A DNA stretch of 64,000 bases from Leuctra nigra. Lineage: Eukaryota > Arthropoda > Insecta > Plecoptera > Leuctridae. The stretch spans positions 27,557,060-27,621,059 of the forward strand of contig OW203768.1 of assembly GCA_934045905.1 (NCBI GenBank), read 5' to 3'. The position numbers and the translations under genes were made by a program. Below the pieces are notes generated by a model that ran no database searches, was not told where the DNA came from, and saw only the letters and a list, made by a program, of their open reading frames with translations. Below, one piece after another: positions 22,805-34,914 of the stretch (positions are counted from its first letter, which is position 1; each line of letters begins with the position of its first letter).

Positions 22805-25800
22805 ATGTATGATAGTTGTGGGAACCAAGTCATTTATACTTCAAGTAAATACGGCGTGAGAGGGCCACATGGTCAACAGTGTTTTTCACTTCAATCAGAA
22901 ATCATTAATCAACAACAAGATAAAGAAAACCTCAAGCACTTTTATGTTATGGCAATGAGCATCGGAAAAATTGTTCAGGAAGTAAACGTTTTTGACCAAG
23001 TTAAAACTTATCTTCGGAAAGATATTTTGTGGAAAAATGCAATTGGTCTGCTATTAATGCATATTATGGCTCTGTACGGTGGCTACGTTATGATTGCACG
23101 TGTTCGGCTTAGTACTTTCATTTGGGGTTAGTGCTGTCTGTTTCTAATTGGATATATTCCATTTTAATTGGAGTACATTGCTTGAAATAAAATAAAATAC
23201 ATATTCGCACAGTGAATTCACCGTAAAGCCGGTTTCACATAAAACACTTTTCGCGTTTTGCGTTTCGCGTTTTTTTATTAACCCATCAAAATCACCGAAA
23301 ATTTCGCCGCACACGTTTTATTTTTAAGCAATTCGATCTCGATTGTTGGGAGGTATTTTCAGTACCGCGCGTGGCAAAAATGATGTCACTATACGTTAAC
23401 TATAAAATAAACTATAAAATTATTATAAATAAGACTATAATGTTAAAAATCTCTTACCTGTGCATATTATTCCATCTCATAATCTAATAACACCCACATT
23501 GTTACTAACAATCACAATAAATTTATATCAACATTCTGTTTTCGACGGCCTCTTCTAGGCGTAATAAAAAAATAAAAACGCGAAACGCAAAACGCGAAAC
23601 GCGTGTTATGTAAAACCGCCCTAACATAGTAATTAAATCTATAACAAAATGTCCATAAATCAAGTATAGAAATCTACGATTTTAATTATGTACAGTTGAT
23701 TCAAACAATCATCCAATAATTGAGGAGCTAAGGATAAAAAACGCTCATAGTTAAACAAAATCTTACTAGGAAAACGCTCTGGGTAACGCGTTAATGAGCG
23801 AGCACGGATACGCTTAACACCTCGAACCGAAATTATGTCTATCGAAAATGTCATTAAAAGCCAATCATTCTAGAATTTCGTCACAGACTTGTATAAAAAT
23901 CACAAAGAAATCCTTAAATAATGGTCCAAATAACCATAAAAGTTTTAAGTTGATAGATTGAACCTTTATGATTGAACGGTTCCGTGTGAATTTTCAAAAA
24001 TCCCAGGTTCTCCTTCAAAAAATATACCTGGGGCCACTCATATGATATAAGTGTGTCTTCACAATATCAGATCAACTGTTGAACGGTCATTATCAGTTTC
24101 ATATGCGTTTGAAAGTTTCTGCTCTGTTTATCCTTGCCTTGAACTGAAGAGTCGAAGTCGCCGTGAATTTGACAGCCAACGCGCAAAATGTCCGTAAAAT
24201 GTCAATAACTTTTGGATTTAAACACAGATTTGTATAAAAATGGTCAATAATGCAGATAATGTTGGTCCCAACCATCATGCGAAGCACGATGTAGAAAAAG
24301 GACCGCCATCATTAAAATATAAGGTGGAAACTCTTCGCTGTATTACCATTGAAATCTTTGAATACGAATTGCGGGTAGAAGTTCGCTCGCGTAACACAGG
24401 ACGCGTATTAATCACTAGCGCCTTCTCGAGGAACTAAAGTTATCAAGGTCTATCGATTGACTAGTTTTTAATGATTTAAGAGTGTTTTAAGAATGTTATA
24501 AGAATGTTTTAATGTTTTAAGAATGTTTTGAATGTTTAAAGAGTGTATTAATGTGCATTAGAATGTTTTAGAATGCATCGCTAGTTTGCAAGATGAGCCC
24601 TAGCGCAGGTGAGTGTTACGCGATGGGCATCTACAGACCTTGATATTCGGGCTATTGGAACTGATATCGCGGAAAGACTCGAAGAGTTTCCACCTTATAT
24701 TTTAAAGATGGCGGTCCTTTTTCTACATCGTGTGCGAAGTTATAAGTTGATCGTTCAATCGGTTCTAGTTTTAATTTCAAAAAACACAGGAAAGATGGTT
24801 TTAAATTTTAACCAATGAGAGGATTTGGCTGAAATTTTTTATGATTGGGTAAAATGTTGGTTGAAATGACTATGCTAAATTTCAAATTGATTGGATCAAC
24901 CAATCTATAGATAATTTTTTTCAATTTGAACCAATCAGGGGATTTCAAAAAAATTAGGGTCTGCAACGCCCGAAAATGGTCAGTACATGTGTGCAAAATT
25001 TCAGCTTGATCGAAGAAAAACTGTGACTTGTATATCGTCAGTAACAGAAAAAAAACAGACAAATAAAAACAGAGGTCCGTGCCAAAAGATCCAAAAGGAG
25101 ACGCTCGCTTCGCTCGCTCAATGAGATAAAGATGGCATTACATGTTACAAAACAAAATCTATCAATTAAAAAAATGTATTTGGAACTATAAAGAAATCTT
25201 CCCCAATCTTACGTTAAATATTCTACTTCTGACCAAAACGCAACTTATTTTCAATTAAAGTGGTTCCATCGTTTCGGCATAGGAATGAGAATTTTCTGTA
25301 ATTCACACCAAAGATTAATCAAACCATATAACATACAACTAGCAAAAAATATTTGGCCAAATAAGAAAGAAACTGTGTACAATGTGTAAAATTTACCATA
25401 AATCTGGCAACATTGCACTACAAATATGAATTATTTTGGGATAGTTTAATTGGAACTTCAATTAAAAACATATAATTGGAGCACACGGTAAGATATAATT
25501 GTTTTATGCTGTTGTTTGAGGTATTATTTCATCAGAGATTTGTATGAATTACGGCGAATTCTAAGCACCTTGGCTGGAGCAGTGGGACCACTTAAAGCCA
25601 GTTTATCACTTGGTTTTCGCGCCAGTTATTCAATCACTCTTGTTCAGCTAATGATGAATGATGATCGTCTTTTTGTGGGAGCTTATTCAAAGATTATGAT
25701 TATTATAGTTTGCAAAGTTACCCTTCATATTCCAACTTAAGGCCCCTGCATATCACGTGACTATTTAACCAAAATGCCACAAATTTTCACTTGGAAGAGT

Positions 25801-28800
25801 TCAGTTTAGCAAATACTTCTCACTCATCAGATAAGTTAGGACACATCTGTTGGAACTAATCTACGCAGAAAAGAACTGCGAAAAGAACACTTAATGATGA
25901 TTTTACTTCCTTGCACCTAAATATAATCAAATCAAGACCAGAACTTTAAGGAAATCCTACGAGTTGCCAAGAACAGCAAATTTTACTCTAATAAAAAGGC
26001 ACATATGCATCACAAACCTGACACAATGTCTAATGTATAACATGTGCTCTTTCCTCATCTTTCCAACGAAATGTTGAGATATTAATTATATCCACTATTA
26101 TACTAATTATACTAATTTATAAAATAACAGCACTGGGTTTTGACAGCTTTCAAAAGCGTACGGATACACAAGACTTTCGTTTTATTATTAAATCACTGCA
26201 AAATTTAATATTATTGACTGAAACTATTGATAAGCTCCAGTATACAGTGAATTTCCTTCATAATTCACATTGGATTACTCAACATGAACGATGTAAGGTA
26301 TGTACTCATAGGTAACTATTTCTTTTGATCGGATGTAGAGAAATAAAGTCACGTGATATGCAATGTCCTTAATTGATGTACTACGACGGTTCCAGGATAT
26401 ATACTGTTATTTATTTTATTTTAAGTCTTTATTCACAACAAAATCTACATTCCACAAGTGTAAATATAGTAAAACACAATACATTATACACACAAATACA
26501 CACGAATACAGAGAATAACTAATTAATAGCATAATATGATACATGTAGATTAATTCATTAATTCATACTAGCTAAAATTGCTATGAACTTCGTCAAGTTA
26601 TTTCTATTTTACTATATTATATACGTTATGGTTCTACAAAACTTCAAAGCACCTATGTACACAAATGGCACAACAAAAAACGATATTTGTCAAGATATGG
26701 ACTGGCTGCTGGTCAAGTTCCTTGACAATCAATCCTTGTTATTATCAATGAAATCGGAGCTCGCCTACTAGGGTTAGATGAAGTATTGAATAGTGTTCTC
26801 CACCGTTTTGATTAAATACTCACGTGATCCAGCATTTTATCGCTAAATCAAAGTATCGCATGTTTTCATTTACAGTCCTCTACATCATGCAACTTTGTAC
26901 TTTGGGTCTGACGGTTGGAGCTCATCGCCTCTACTCACATCGAGCATTCAAGGCCACAGCACCGCTCCGAATCTTCCTATTATTATGCCAAACCCTAGCT
27001 GGAGAGGTAACTACTAAGGACCATGGACCATGTCTACGTAAACGCCCATTGTGTAACGCGTTGATGATAGAACAACGATGCGTGCAACCTCTCTAATCGA
27101 GCACGATACACTCAATCAAAGATAACTACTATATTATTTCAGATTTTCATTGCGAATTTTCAATGCTCCAACGCTCTGGAACAACACCTCTGGAATAACC
27201 AGTGGAATAAAACCTCTGGAACAAAACCCTTGAATTTGAGATTTTTCTGTACATCTCGTTCCACTGCTATTTCACAACTCTTAAAATGGCAAAAAGTATG
27301 TACAATTGTACATATTTGAACGTTTTTGTAAACATTTGTAAAATATGTCATATTGTTGGTCTTAATCACTTGGAAAACTTGAACCGTATCGAAATATTTT
27401 AATTTTCGATCAGTCGGAACACAACATTTAAATTGTGTACAGTTGGAGTATTTGGCTTAGACTCTAATCATTTGATAGAAAGTGAGTCTTAATTTAACGT
27501 GCAATATTATGTCAAATTGTTTGGATCAACCAATTGATGTTTTTCCCTTAATTAGTATCAATCAACGCAGTTCGAAACCATTTTGGTCTGCACACAACCT
27601 AGGTGGCTTTATATGCTTGCAAAATTTTAGCTTGATAAGAAAAATCGTGCTGCCTCTATATAGATATAAAGATAATGAAAAAAAACAGAGGTCTGAGCCA
27701 AAAGAGTCACAAATAAGGAGTCGGTCGCTCAAAGTCGTGTTCAAGAATCCAGTGCGATACCAAGACTTTCACAATATGCTCCAGAAGCGTGAGGATTTTA
27801 CCCAGACAGTTCGGAATTGATACACATTGTCTGGAGGTAGGAATGACCTCATTCCGGAGAGCACAATTTACGGAATTTATCAAATCATCAAACTTACTAC
27901 GCTGTACAATGCAATAATCATTGAACGTCGCCTTGTTAATAGATTATTGTTTCATTTCGGTACCGAAACGTCGTCCACGGCCTATTCTGGGCAAACAGCA
28001 AACCATCAGAGCATCACAGATGTTCAGTATTTACCAGCGTCTCTGAAAAACAACACGAGATTTCATCATTATATAATTTAAATTTTGTAGATCAAACCAT
28101 AATTATAATTAAGTGTCCCTATGCGTTCACTGATAAATCCTTGCTTTAATCGAGAAGAATGCTTGTGATATTCAGTGTTTTTCAAAATCCCTTAAAGGGT
28201 TAACTGGAAATTTTGCAAGACATTTTATGGTCCAAAAATAGTGGTTAATTTATAAGTTTCAATACAATCATTGACTTCCGTCCGCACTAGGGGATTTGCA
28301 AGACTGTCGTCGATGTCTAGTGTCAAAGAATGACGACCCGTTCTTACGTATAGAACAAGGCCAAATTCATCACTCGTCCGGCCGAGATCGTCTTACATTT
28401 GGAAAGATTGCAGGGAAACCTGACACAGCACAACAATATGCTTTTGATGCTCTCGTATTATAAATATGTAGACAGACCGTGGCATTAAACAAAATTAATA
28501 ATATGTCTTTATATTGCCAGAATTTGGTAAAGAGTGGGGCCTCCAACATAGGCGAAAGCATTCAGTGCTGCATCTGTAGAAGTCACGAATCCCAAATAGA
28601 GCGGAAGCCTGTGCCTTGCCACAGGAGCGTGACCCCCATTATGTCACGTTATCCACAATGAATTGTTACAGACCTGCATGTTCATCTGGGTGCAAGCTCA
28701 CCGCCAGCATCACAAGTACTGCGACACAGATGCAGATCCTTTCAACGCCACCCGAGGATTCTTCTTCTCACACTTCGGCTGGCTGATGACGCATGAACAT

Positions 28801-31688
28801 CCTGACGTCTGCAAGTTCGCCAGAAATGTTGACATGTCAGACTTGGAAGCAGATCCATTTGTCATGTTCCAAAAAAGGTATTCCCCATCTACAACTGACC
28901 CAGAGTGCTTCCAATACTCAACCGGCTGCCGGGAAGACATGTTGTAATCGGTCGTCATACTGACACAAATCTATTAGGGGACAGATAATTTCAGTAAATT
29001 AATAATAATTATATTTCTAGATATTATATCCTAACTGTATTTTTTTAGAGTTAAAAAACTCAATGAGGTGTTTTTGTGGTGTTTTTGAGGTGTTTTTTTA
29101 AACTTTGTACGCCAAAAAGTCTCAAAAAAAGATTTTAACGAATTAACTAACATTTATTTACTATATTTTTTGTATAGCAACTTTAATTCGTTGGTTTCCA
29201 TTGAAACTTTTACAATAAAACTTATATTTGGTTTCATTGATCACATTTCAACAATATTGATGCAGGTAATTTATAGTTTGGTATACACATTATAACTGGG
29301 TTACTGATGGACATTTTGTTAAATATCCCAGCAGTGTGTGCTGTATTTGTGGCGTACTCTGCTCTGTTTCAGATATTACACGTCACTGTATTTCCTCATT
29401 GCCTTGCTTCTGCCCGTGATGGTTCCATGCTACTTCTGGGATGAAACCGTCTGGAACTCCTTCATGACCGTCATCATACTGCGATACGTTCTAGTATTGA
29501 ACGGCACATTCCTGGTGAACAGTGCGGCGCATATGTATGGCACCAGACCATATGACAAGTAAGTCAAATTGATGACACGATTGTTTCATTATTTTACAAT
29601 TGTATAAATATTAGATTTTAATCCTCTCCTATGCACTCTTCGTGGGCCCTGTTCTTCCAGCCAGAACATTTTGATGAGATCTTCTGTGAAAGTCTCTCTC
29701 AGATTATGCACTCGACGACTTCGTATGCCAGCGCTGAGTTGCGATCGCCATTTTCTCATTTCCCTGTGCTTGCTAAGCGGAGTTCATTTGGGATATCTTC
29801 TCCCGCGGTAGTCTTTGGCTACTGCAAGTCAATATCTCACCTGGTTTAGATTGTCTTCTTCGGTTTTCGGCGATAAGGTCGCGTCTGGTTTGGGGATATA
29901 CCCTCGAAGACTTGTTGAAAGTGAGACACATCATCGGACTGGCAGCTTGACGAAATGTTAATAAACGAAATGTTGCAAGAGCGATTGTCCTCTGAAACAT
30001 TGCAAAGATGTGTATTACCGGACAGGGTCAACGCTACTATTCGCTAAATCAAGCTTCCGCCCTGCACTCTGGTGGTAGAAATGTGTACTTGAGGAAGGGT
30101 GTACGCATTTAATTCTCCATAAGGTACCTGTAGAGTTTAGATACCTCTACTTCATACACTTTTTAACATAGAACCATAAAAATTGTAATGAGTATAGAAA
30201 AGATTATGCTTTTTTGATCTGTCACCTCAGAAATGTATTTTTTGTGTCTAAATAATTATAAAATAACTTTCCGTATGAAGCAAATACGGCTTATACTGTA
30301 GCCTGATTGGTGCGTTGGACCATTTCCTGTCCTCTGATTGGCTGATGCATTACATGTTTGAACGATTATTACGCTGCAATTTAACCTCGGAGAAAAATTC
30401 TGAGTTGACAGATCGATAAAGCATCATCTTTTCTATACTCGTTACATTTTTCAGGGTTCTATGTTTAATAGTGTATGAAGTAGAGGTATCCAAACTCTAC
30501 ACGTTCCTTATGAAGAATTGAATGCGTACACCCTTCCTCTAGTACCACATCTCTACCACTAGAGTGCAGAGCTGATCTTAATTGTGCGAATACAGTGATC
30601 GCTGATACCTGTTGCCGCGGAAGTGACGCCGTCTTGTTTATCGATTGCTGATTTTAGTTGATTTGTTCGAAACATTCCAAATTTTCCTATTATTAATATG
30701 GTGTTACAGGATTGCAGTCTACTACTATCTCAACAACTTAACTCCTATGACGATGTGCCATTTTATAGGAAGTGAGAGGATTCGTAACTCAGGATTTCAA
30801 AAGAGTGGGTCTTTAGCCCGCTGCGCTCCTTCTGGCTTAACGTCCCATCCCAAGGACGGTGTAACGCCCGTCGAGAGACTGATGACAGGTGGAGGGAGGT
30901 CATTACACTAACCCTCAACCACCCCAGTCCCTCCGGCCCAACGGCAGCAACTAGCAAGCCAAACTTGAGGGGTAACCCATCTTAGTAGGTACAAAGCGCG
31001 CTCTATTTTGTTAAACCTTGGTGATCTAGCGAGAACCGAGGTATCCAAAACACCAGACGTTGGGAACCGAGTGGGTCCATAGCTTAGCAGCATATAAAAT
31101 TAAGATCCGAGAACACATGCCACTTAATTCTCAAGCCTTCTAAATATCTGTAAAGCATCCGTCCCACTTTAGTCGAAAACAACCCAGTCTTTCTGGCCAA
31201 ACGGCATCAATTTGCAAGCCAGAGATAATTGGTCACCCATCTAAGTACTATAATTTTCTGTAATCGCCTCTGTAATCTGACGAGAACCGTGGTTTTCAAA
31301 CAGCTCTAGCCGTTTTGTTCTGCAATATGAAGCGTTATTGTAATTTGAAATGCTAATTTAAGGAAGATTTGTTGTTTAATTCATGTGATACCTTAAATTA
31401 TATTTCAGGAAACTGACGTCGGGAGAATTGACGTCCCTCTCCTATCTAACTGGCGGCGAGGGCTGGCACAACTTCCACCACGCCTATCCCTGGGACTACC
31501 GCGCGTCTGAGTTCGGACCGGATCGCTACAACGTCAACGCGCGCTTCATCGAGCTGTGTGAGAAACTCGGACTCGCCAGCGACCTGAGATCTGTGTCCAA
31601 GTCGGTGTTGGAGAAGAAGGTGGTGATGAGTGGTGACGGATCACATCCGGTCTGGGGCGAATCGAAACAAGATTTGAAAACATTTTAA
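22805..31688 (+). CDS. Fatty acyl-CoA desaturase (delta-9/11 type), complete
   Basis: Five coding exons: 22805-23126, 26876-27006, 28672-28877, 29373-29558 and 31409-31688 (TAA). All introns are GT-AG with matching phases; the product is about 374 residues, usual for insect desaturases. The first exon probably starts at an acceptor at 22765, with ATG at 22805. It is a di-iron ER membrane enzyme that introduces a cis double bond into acyl-CoA using cytochrome b5 electrons. Visible are the paired transmembrane segments, His box I HRLYSH (124-129), box II HRQHH (161-165), box III HNFHH (302-306) within GGEGWHNFHH, and the NSAAH motif. Box I normally has Trp where Tyr stands. The residues before box II are QA instead of the usual RD, so this is a diverged paralog. 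A polyadenylation signal AATAAA occurs at about 31865. Introns hold a TAA-flanked MITE, Helitron-like copies, a foldback and SINE copies. Confidence 0.93.
23227..23621. mobile_element. Harbinger-like MITE with TAA target duplication
   Basis: A 395-bp element in desaturase intron 1. The imperfect terminal inverted repeats pair AGCCGGTTTCACATAAAACA with ATGTAAAACCGCCC, and include TTTTGCGTTTCGCG on one side and CGCGAAACGCAAAA on the other. It is flanked by TAA on both sides (23224-23226 and 23622-23624), the usual target of PIF/Harbinger elements. No transposase. Confidence 0.7.
23766..25121 (-). mobile_element. Non-autonomous Helitron-like element, copy 2, interrupted by a MITE
   Basis: Both termini are present on the minus strand: 5' TTGAGCGAGCGAAGCGAGCG at 25121, preceded by A, and 3' CCTAG at 23766, followed by T. 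Removing the 448-bp insertion at 24285-24732 and one 7-bp duplication leaves about 0.9 kb, the length of the intact copies at 47553-48438 and 56486-57392. It lies in desaturase intron 1. Confidence 0.8.
24285..24732. mobile_element. 448-bp MITE nested in a Helitron-like copy
   Basis: Terminal inverted repeats of about 50 bp (CACGATGTAGAAAAAGGACC and its complement) are flanked by a direct duplication TGCGAAG at 24278-24284 and 24733-24739. The homologous sequence near 44594 reads catgcgaagttataag without an insertion, which is the empty site. The centre holds a low-complexity run of gaatgtttt-type repeats (24475-24580). Confidence 0.85.
25122..26399. other. Desaturase intron 1, unannotated part
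   Basis: AT-rich sequence with no supported exon. A 74-codon frame at 25516-25740 has no recognised domain and no splice context that fits the desaturase model. Confidence 0.35.
26400..26560 (-). mobile_element. Possible LINE 3' end, minus orientation
   Basis: Read on the minus strand this reaches TTGTGAATAAAGACTTAAAA and an A-rich tail, resembling the 3' end of the R2-like element near 15170. Only the terminal sequence is recognisable. Confidence 0.3.
27032..27732 (-). mobile_element. Diverged Helitron-like copy 3 in desaturase intron 2
   Basis: On the minus strand the 5' part shows the GAGCGACCGACTCC-type end with the downstream GGCTCAGACCTCTGTTTTTTT block, and the 3' side shows AACGCGTTACACAATGGGCG. 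Both termini have decayed, the CTAG end is not evident, and similarity to the family is lower than for other copies. Confidence 0.55.
30040..30597. mobile_element. Foldback/MITE with about 180-bp inverted arms in desaturase intron 4
   Basis: The left arm (about 30040-30225, from CTATTCGC through the CTGCACTCT, GGGTGTACGCATT and GAGTATAGAAAAGAT blocks) is repeated in inverse orientation at about 30412-30595. The roughly 190-bp loop is unique. No clear target duplication was found. No coding capacity. Confidence 0.65.
30868..31062 (-). mobile_element. 5S-rRNA-derived SINE, copy 2
   Basis: On the minus strand it shows GATGGGTTACCCCTC (5S box C relic, 30983-30970), then GTTGCTGCCGTTGGGCC and GTCTCTCGACGG as in copy 1. 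Sequence continuing to about 30800 may be the rest of its 3' region. Confidence 0.7.
31155..31316 (-). mobile_element. 5S-rRNA-derived SINE, copy 3
   Basis: On the minus strand it carries GATGGGTGACC at 31241-31231, preceded by CGGTTCTCGTCAGATTACAG and followed by TTGATGCCGTTTGGCC. It lies in the same orientation as copy 2, about 90 bp away, and may be part of one composite insertion. Confidence 0.65.
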
Positions 31689-33512
31689 GGTGGCTGTCCC
31701 GATCGAATTTCTGAAGTATTGGAGAGCTTTTACTAATAATAAGTTCATTAGGTGTAAATAATCACTTTTATAATTGCTCTCAGCAGTAAATACTCATATA
31801 ATATTTGGTAATTGAAATATACACCATTTAATCAGTATTTGCACTCTATCTTATTTTTTAAAGCAATAAACAAGTACGTTGTATATTGACTTTGGAAGAG
31901 TTTTCCTATCTTTCTAGAAATACAGTACAATATGGCTACCTACATCGTACTTGGTAATTTGAATTTGTGTGGGAGATGTCTATGTCAAATGTGTCAGGCT
32001 TTACGTTCTGTGTGTTGATAGCTACTGTGTATTGTTTACAACAAAAAAACATTATTTTTGTTTTAAATTTTGCAGATTCCTTGAACATCAAAATATCAAT
32101 GTGCATATGGGTTTGACTTTACACTTACCTATCTGGAAGGAGTAGGTATTAATCTAATTCAAATTGAGAAGAGAGATACAAAATATATTTTTTTCGAGCA
32201 GAAATTAATTTGTAATCCGAATCTATTTCGAAAGAAAAATGGAAAGCTGGAATGATTTTAAAGTATGTTGTAGAAAAGAATACGGGAAGAAGAAAAGGAA
32301 ATGTGGTTGGCATTGGTGTATCTGGAATCAGTCCAAGATCATTTATCTCGCTGCAAATATGGGAAGGTTTAGAAGAAAAATATGATCAAGTTTAATGAGA
32401 GACTGAGTGAGGAACTCGTAATTTGGTTTTGAATTTTGTGTTTAGAGTTGAAGACGGAATACTGAATGGTTCTCCATAAAAGCAGTAATTCAGCAAGAAG
32501 GGGTTCTATCGCCTTCAGTGATTGCAAAAGTATTTGATGTCATGATTCGGGAGGCTGTGCCCTCTTGGAGTAAATGGTGTTACGATCAAAACAAAGATGG
32601 ATTCTGTGCAAAATAGTTACCTATTTTTGATACGGAAGAAGCGGCTATTCCACTAAGATTCTCCGCTGCGCAGTAGAATGCGTGGAAGCTATGGTCGGTG
32701 ACAGGCAAAGATGAACCCTGTTTAACATTGCCAGGTATAGGCCGGCCCATGCTAGCGCGGGTTCATCTTTGCCTGTCACTGACCATACGCCTGTGTGTAT
32801 TTTATGACGACATCGCAAACCCAATCGCTCAGTTGGTCTGCGCAGCGGGGAAACTCCACGAATTAGCAGCTTCTCCCATAAGCGACTCTTTGTCGTTTCC
32901 GTTCTCGCGTCCTGGCAGCATGAAGATCAATTTTAAAATCATATCGTATATAGTTATTGGAAATACACTTTCATCTATGTAGTTTGTATTGCAACGTTGT
33001 GTGTTTATATTGAGTATCGTAGTTACATCAGCAAAAGCTCCTATGCTCTGTAATGAGCATTTCCACAATCGCTAAATCCCCTGTAAGACCAGGAAGGAAT
33101 AGCGCCTATCACACGGATTCCGACCGAGACAGCGAGGTTGGTTTAAGCATGGAGTTTTAAATATCTTACGATGGAGTGGAATCTTAAATTGCGGGGCGCG
33201 TACAGGCTTGTGTTCTGCCATCCAGAATGTGGCGGCCATGTTCGTCTCTCGATGCGCGCCACATTCAAACTTAGTAAATATACCTAAACATACGGTAATA
33301 AATACACATAAAAAAACAAGTGCACTGAACCCTAGACTGAATCCCGAGAAAATTATTGTATAAAATAGCAAAACAATCTCATATGTTCGTCAACAACACA
33401 GTTTGACACATGTGGATCGACGAACATGGCCGCCGTTAGTTCCATAACCCCAAGCGAGTTCAGTTTCCTGCGCCATCTAGCTGTACGCCTCATTTACATT
33501 GAGTTAGGCCTC
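31689..33512. other. Desaturase 3' UTR and intergenic DNA
   Basis: The desaturase 3' UTR extends to about 31885 (AATAAA near 31865). The remainder is AT-rich with no recognised gene. It contains the 98-bp hairpin at 32690-32787. Confidence 0.4.
32690..32787. repeat. 98-bp near-perfect hairpin
   Basis: The arms 32690-32718 (TATGGTCGGTGACAGGCAAA...) and 32759-32787 are inverted copies over 29 bp with a single G/A difference that can pair as G-U. The loop is 40 bp. It could be a small MITE or a hairpin RNA locus; no family was recognised. Confidence 0.7.
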
Positions 33513-33514
33513 CA

Positions 33515-33642
33515 GGGGTGGGATTACATAAAATAAGAACTACCTTGTCACGGTGACAAGCTTCTCATCTCAATGTTATTCACGGCCTTCTAGGGTCTTG
33601 TCACCGTGATAAGTAAGTTATCATTTTATGTGATCGTACCCC
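33515..33642. mobile_element. 128-bp palindromic MITE-like element
   Basis: The terminal arms GGGGTGGGATTACATAAAAT and its imperfect complement ending GTACCCC enclose two inner palindromic blocks (CTTGTCACGGTGACAAG and CTTGTCACCGTGATAAG). No target duplication was seen. Confidence 0.5.
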
Positions 33643-33954
33643 AGTACGCATAACTATTACACCTTCATGGTTTTAGTACCGAACTAGAGCGCTAGTCATT
33701 TCTGTAGGAATGGTCACGTGGGGTCGTATACGACCCCGGAGTATACGGGGTCGGAGAGTCTTCAGTGAGTGTCTTACTGGGAGTCTCATTACTTGTTGCA
33801 CTCCAACCAACTACTTGGATATGATTTTTTTATTTAAATACATGAGTGAATAGTTTGCTATTCTCAGTTTCAGGAAAAATACGGTTTGCATACGTTTATT
33901 GAGTAAATAGTATTTCAATTCAATATTTGTATGTATTGTGTTTACTGTGCGTTA

Positions 33955-34027
33955 CGAAATTCTTTTTGGAGATTTTGCGCGTATCGGTGCTCGCTCATTA
34001 ACACGTTACACCGAGCTTTTTCCAAGT
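33955..34027 (+). mobile_element. Solo, diverged 3' end of the Helitron-like family
   Basis: GTGCTCGCTCATTAACACG then TTACACCGAGCTTTTTCCAAG matches the family 3' end with a decayed CTAG. No matching 5' end was found upstream. Confidence 0.45.
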
Positions 34028-34118
34028 AAATAATACAATCAAAATCGTATTTTAAATAATTTCATTCGATCATTTATGGAAGTCACAGTCGTGCTGATAC
34101 GTTCAACAGTTCCTATAC

Positions 34119-34914
34119 CGGTTTTCGATTAAGTTACCGACAACCAAAGCATTTCTTTACTGGAATTGAAGGAAGATCGGAGGAAGGGTATGATAGCCTC
34201 CAGCTTCTGAGCTTCTTCAGGAATATAGGGATGGTATGGGGGAAGGGTTAAAGAGATTAAAATGGATTTATTATTGAGATTGATTAATTCATAGTTCAAA
34301 TAAGGGATCGCCCTAAAAAAAAATTTTAATTTCCTTATAATCCAAACATGAAATCGGGATTTAAAAAATGAATACTTATACATTATGTTTTGATACATCT
34401 GCATATATTGTTATATATTATGGATCTGTCGTTTTATACAACCCTGAAGGAAAGTGATATGAACAACATTACTTCGCACTCTGCGATTTCAACGCCCGTT
34501 TCGTTTCATCAATTCATCGGTTTTCGATTAAGTTACCGACAACCAAAGCATTTCTTTACTGGAATTGAAGGAAGATCGGAGGAAGGGTATGATAGCCTCC
34601 AGCTTCTGAGCTTCTTCAGGAATATAGGGATGGTATGGGGGAAGGGTTAAAGAGATTAAAATGGATTTATTATTGAGATTGATTAATTCATAGTTCAAAT
34701 AAGGGATCGCCCTAAAAAAAAAATTTAATTTCCTTATAATCCAAACATGAAATCGGGATTTAAAAAATGAATACTTATACATTATGTTTTGATACATCTG
34801 CATATATTGTTATATATTATGGATCTGTCGTTTTATACAACCCTGAAGGAAAGTGATATGAACAACATTACTTCGCACTCTGCGATTTCAACGCCCGTTT
34901 CGTTTCATCAATTC
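34119..34914. repeat. Tandem duplication, 2 x about 397 bp, over the CRAL-TRIO gene 3' end
   Basis: 34119-34515 and 34518-34914 are almost identical (a difference in the A/T run near 34320/34719 is evident), separated by 2 bp. Each copy carries the final part of the CRAL-TRIO coding sequence, its stop codon and the 3' UTR with AATAAA (minus strand, 34671-34666 in the proximal copy, 34272-34267 in the distal one). Only the right copy is joined to the gene. Confidence 0.92.

Noticed and set aside
34129..34803. Two identical 91-codon minus-strand frames
   Set aside because: They are the duplicated 3' UTR of the CRAL-TRIO gene, downstream of its stop codon.
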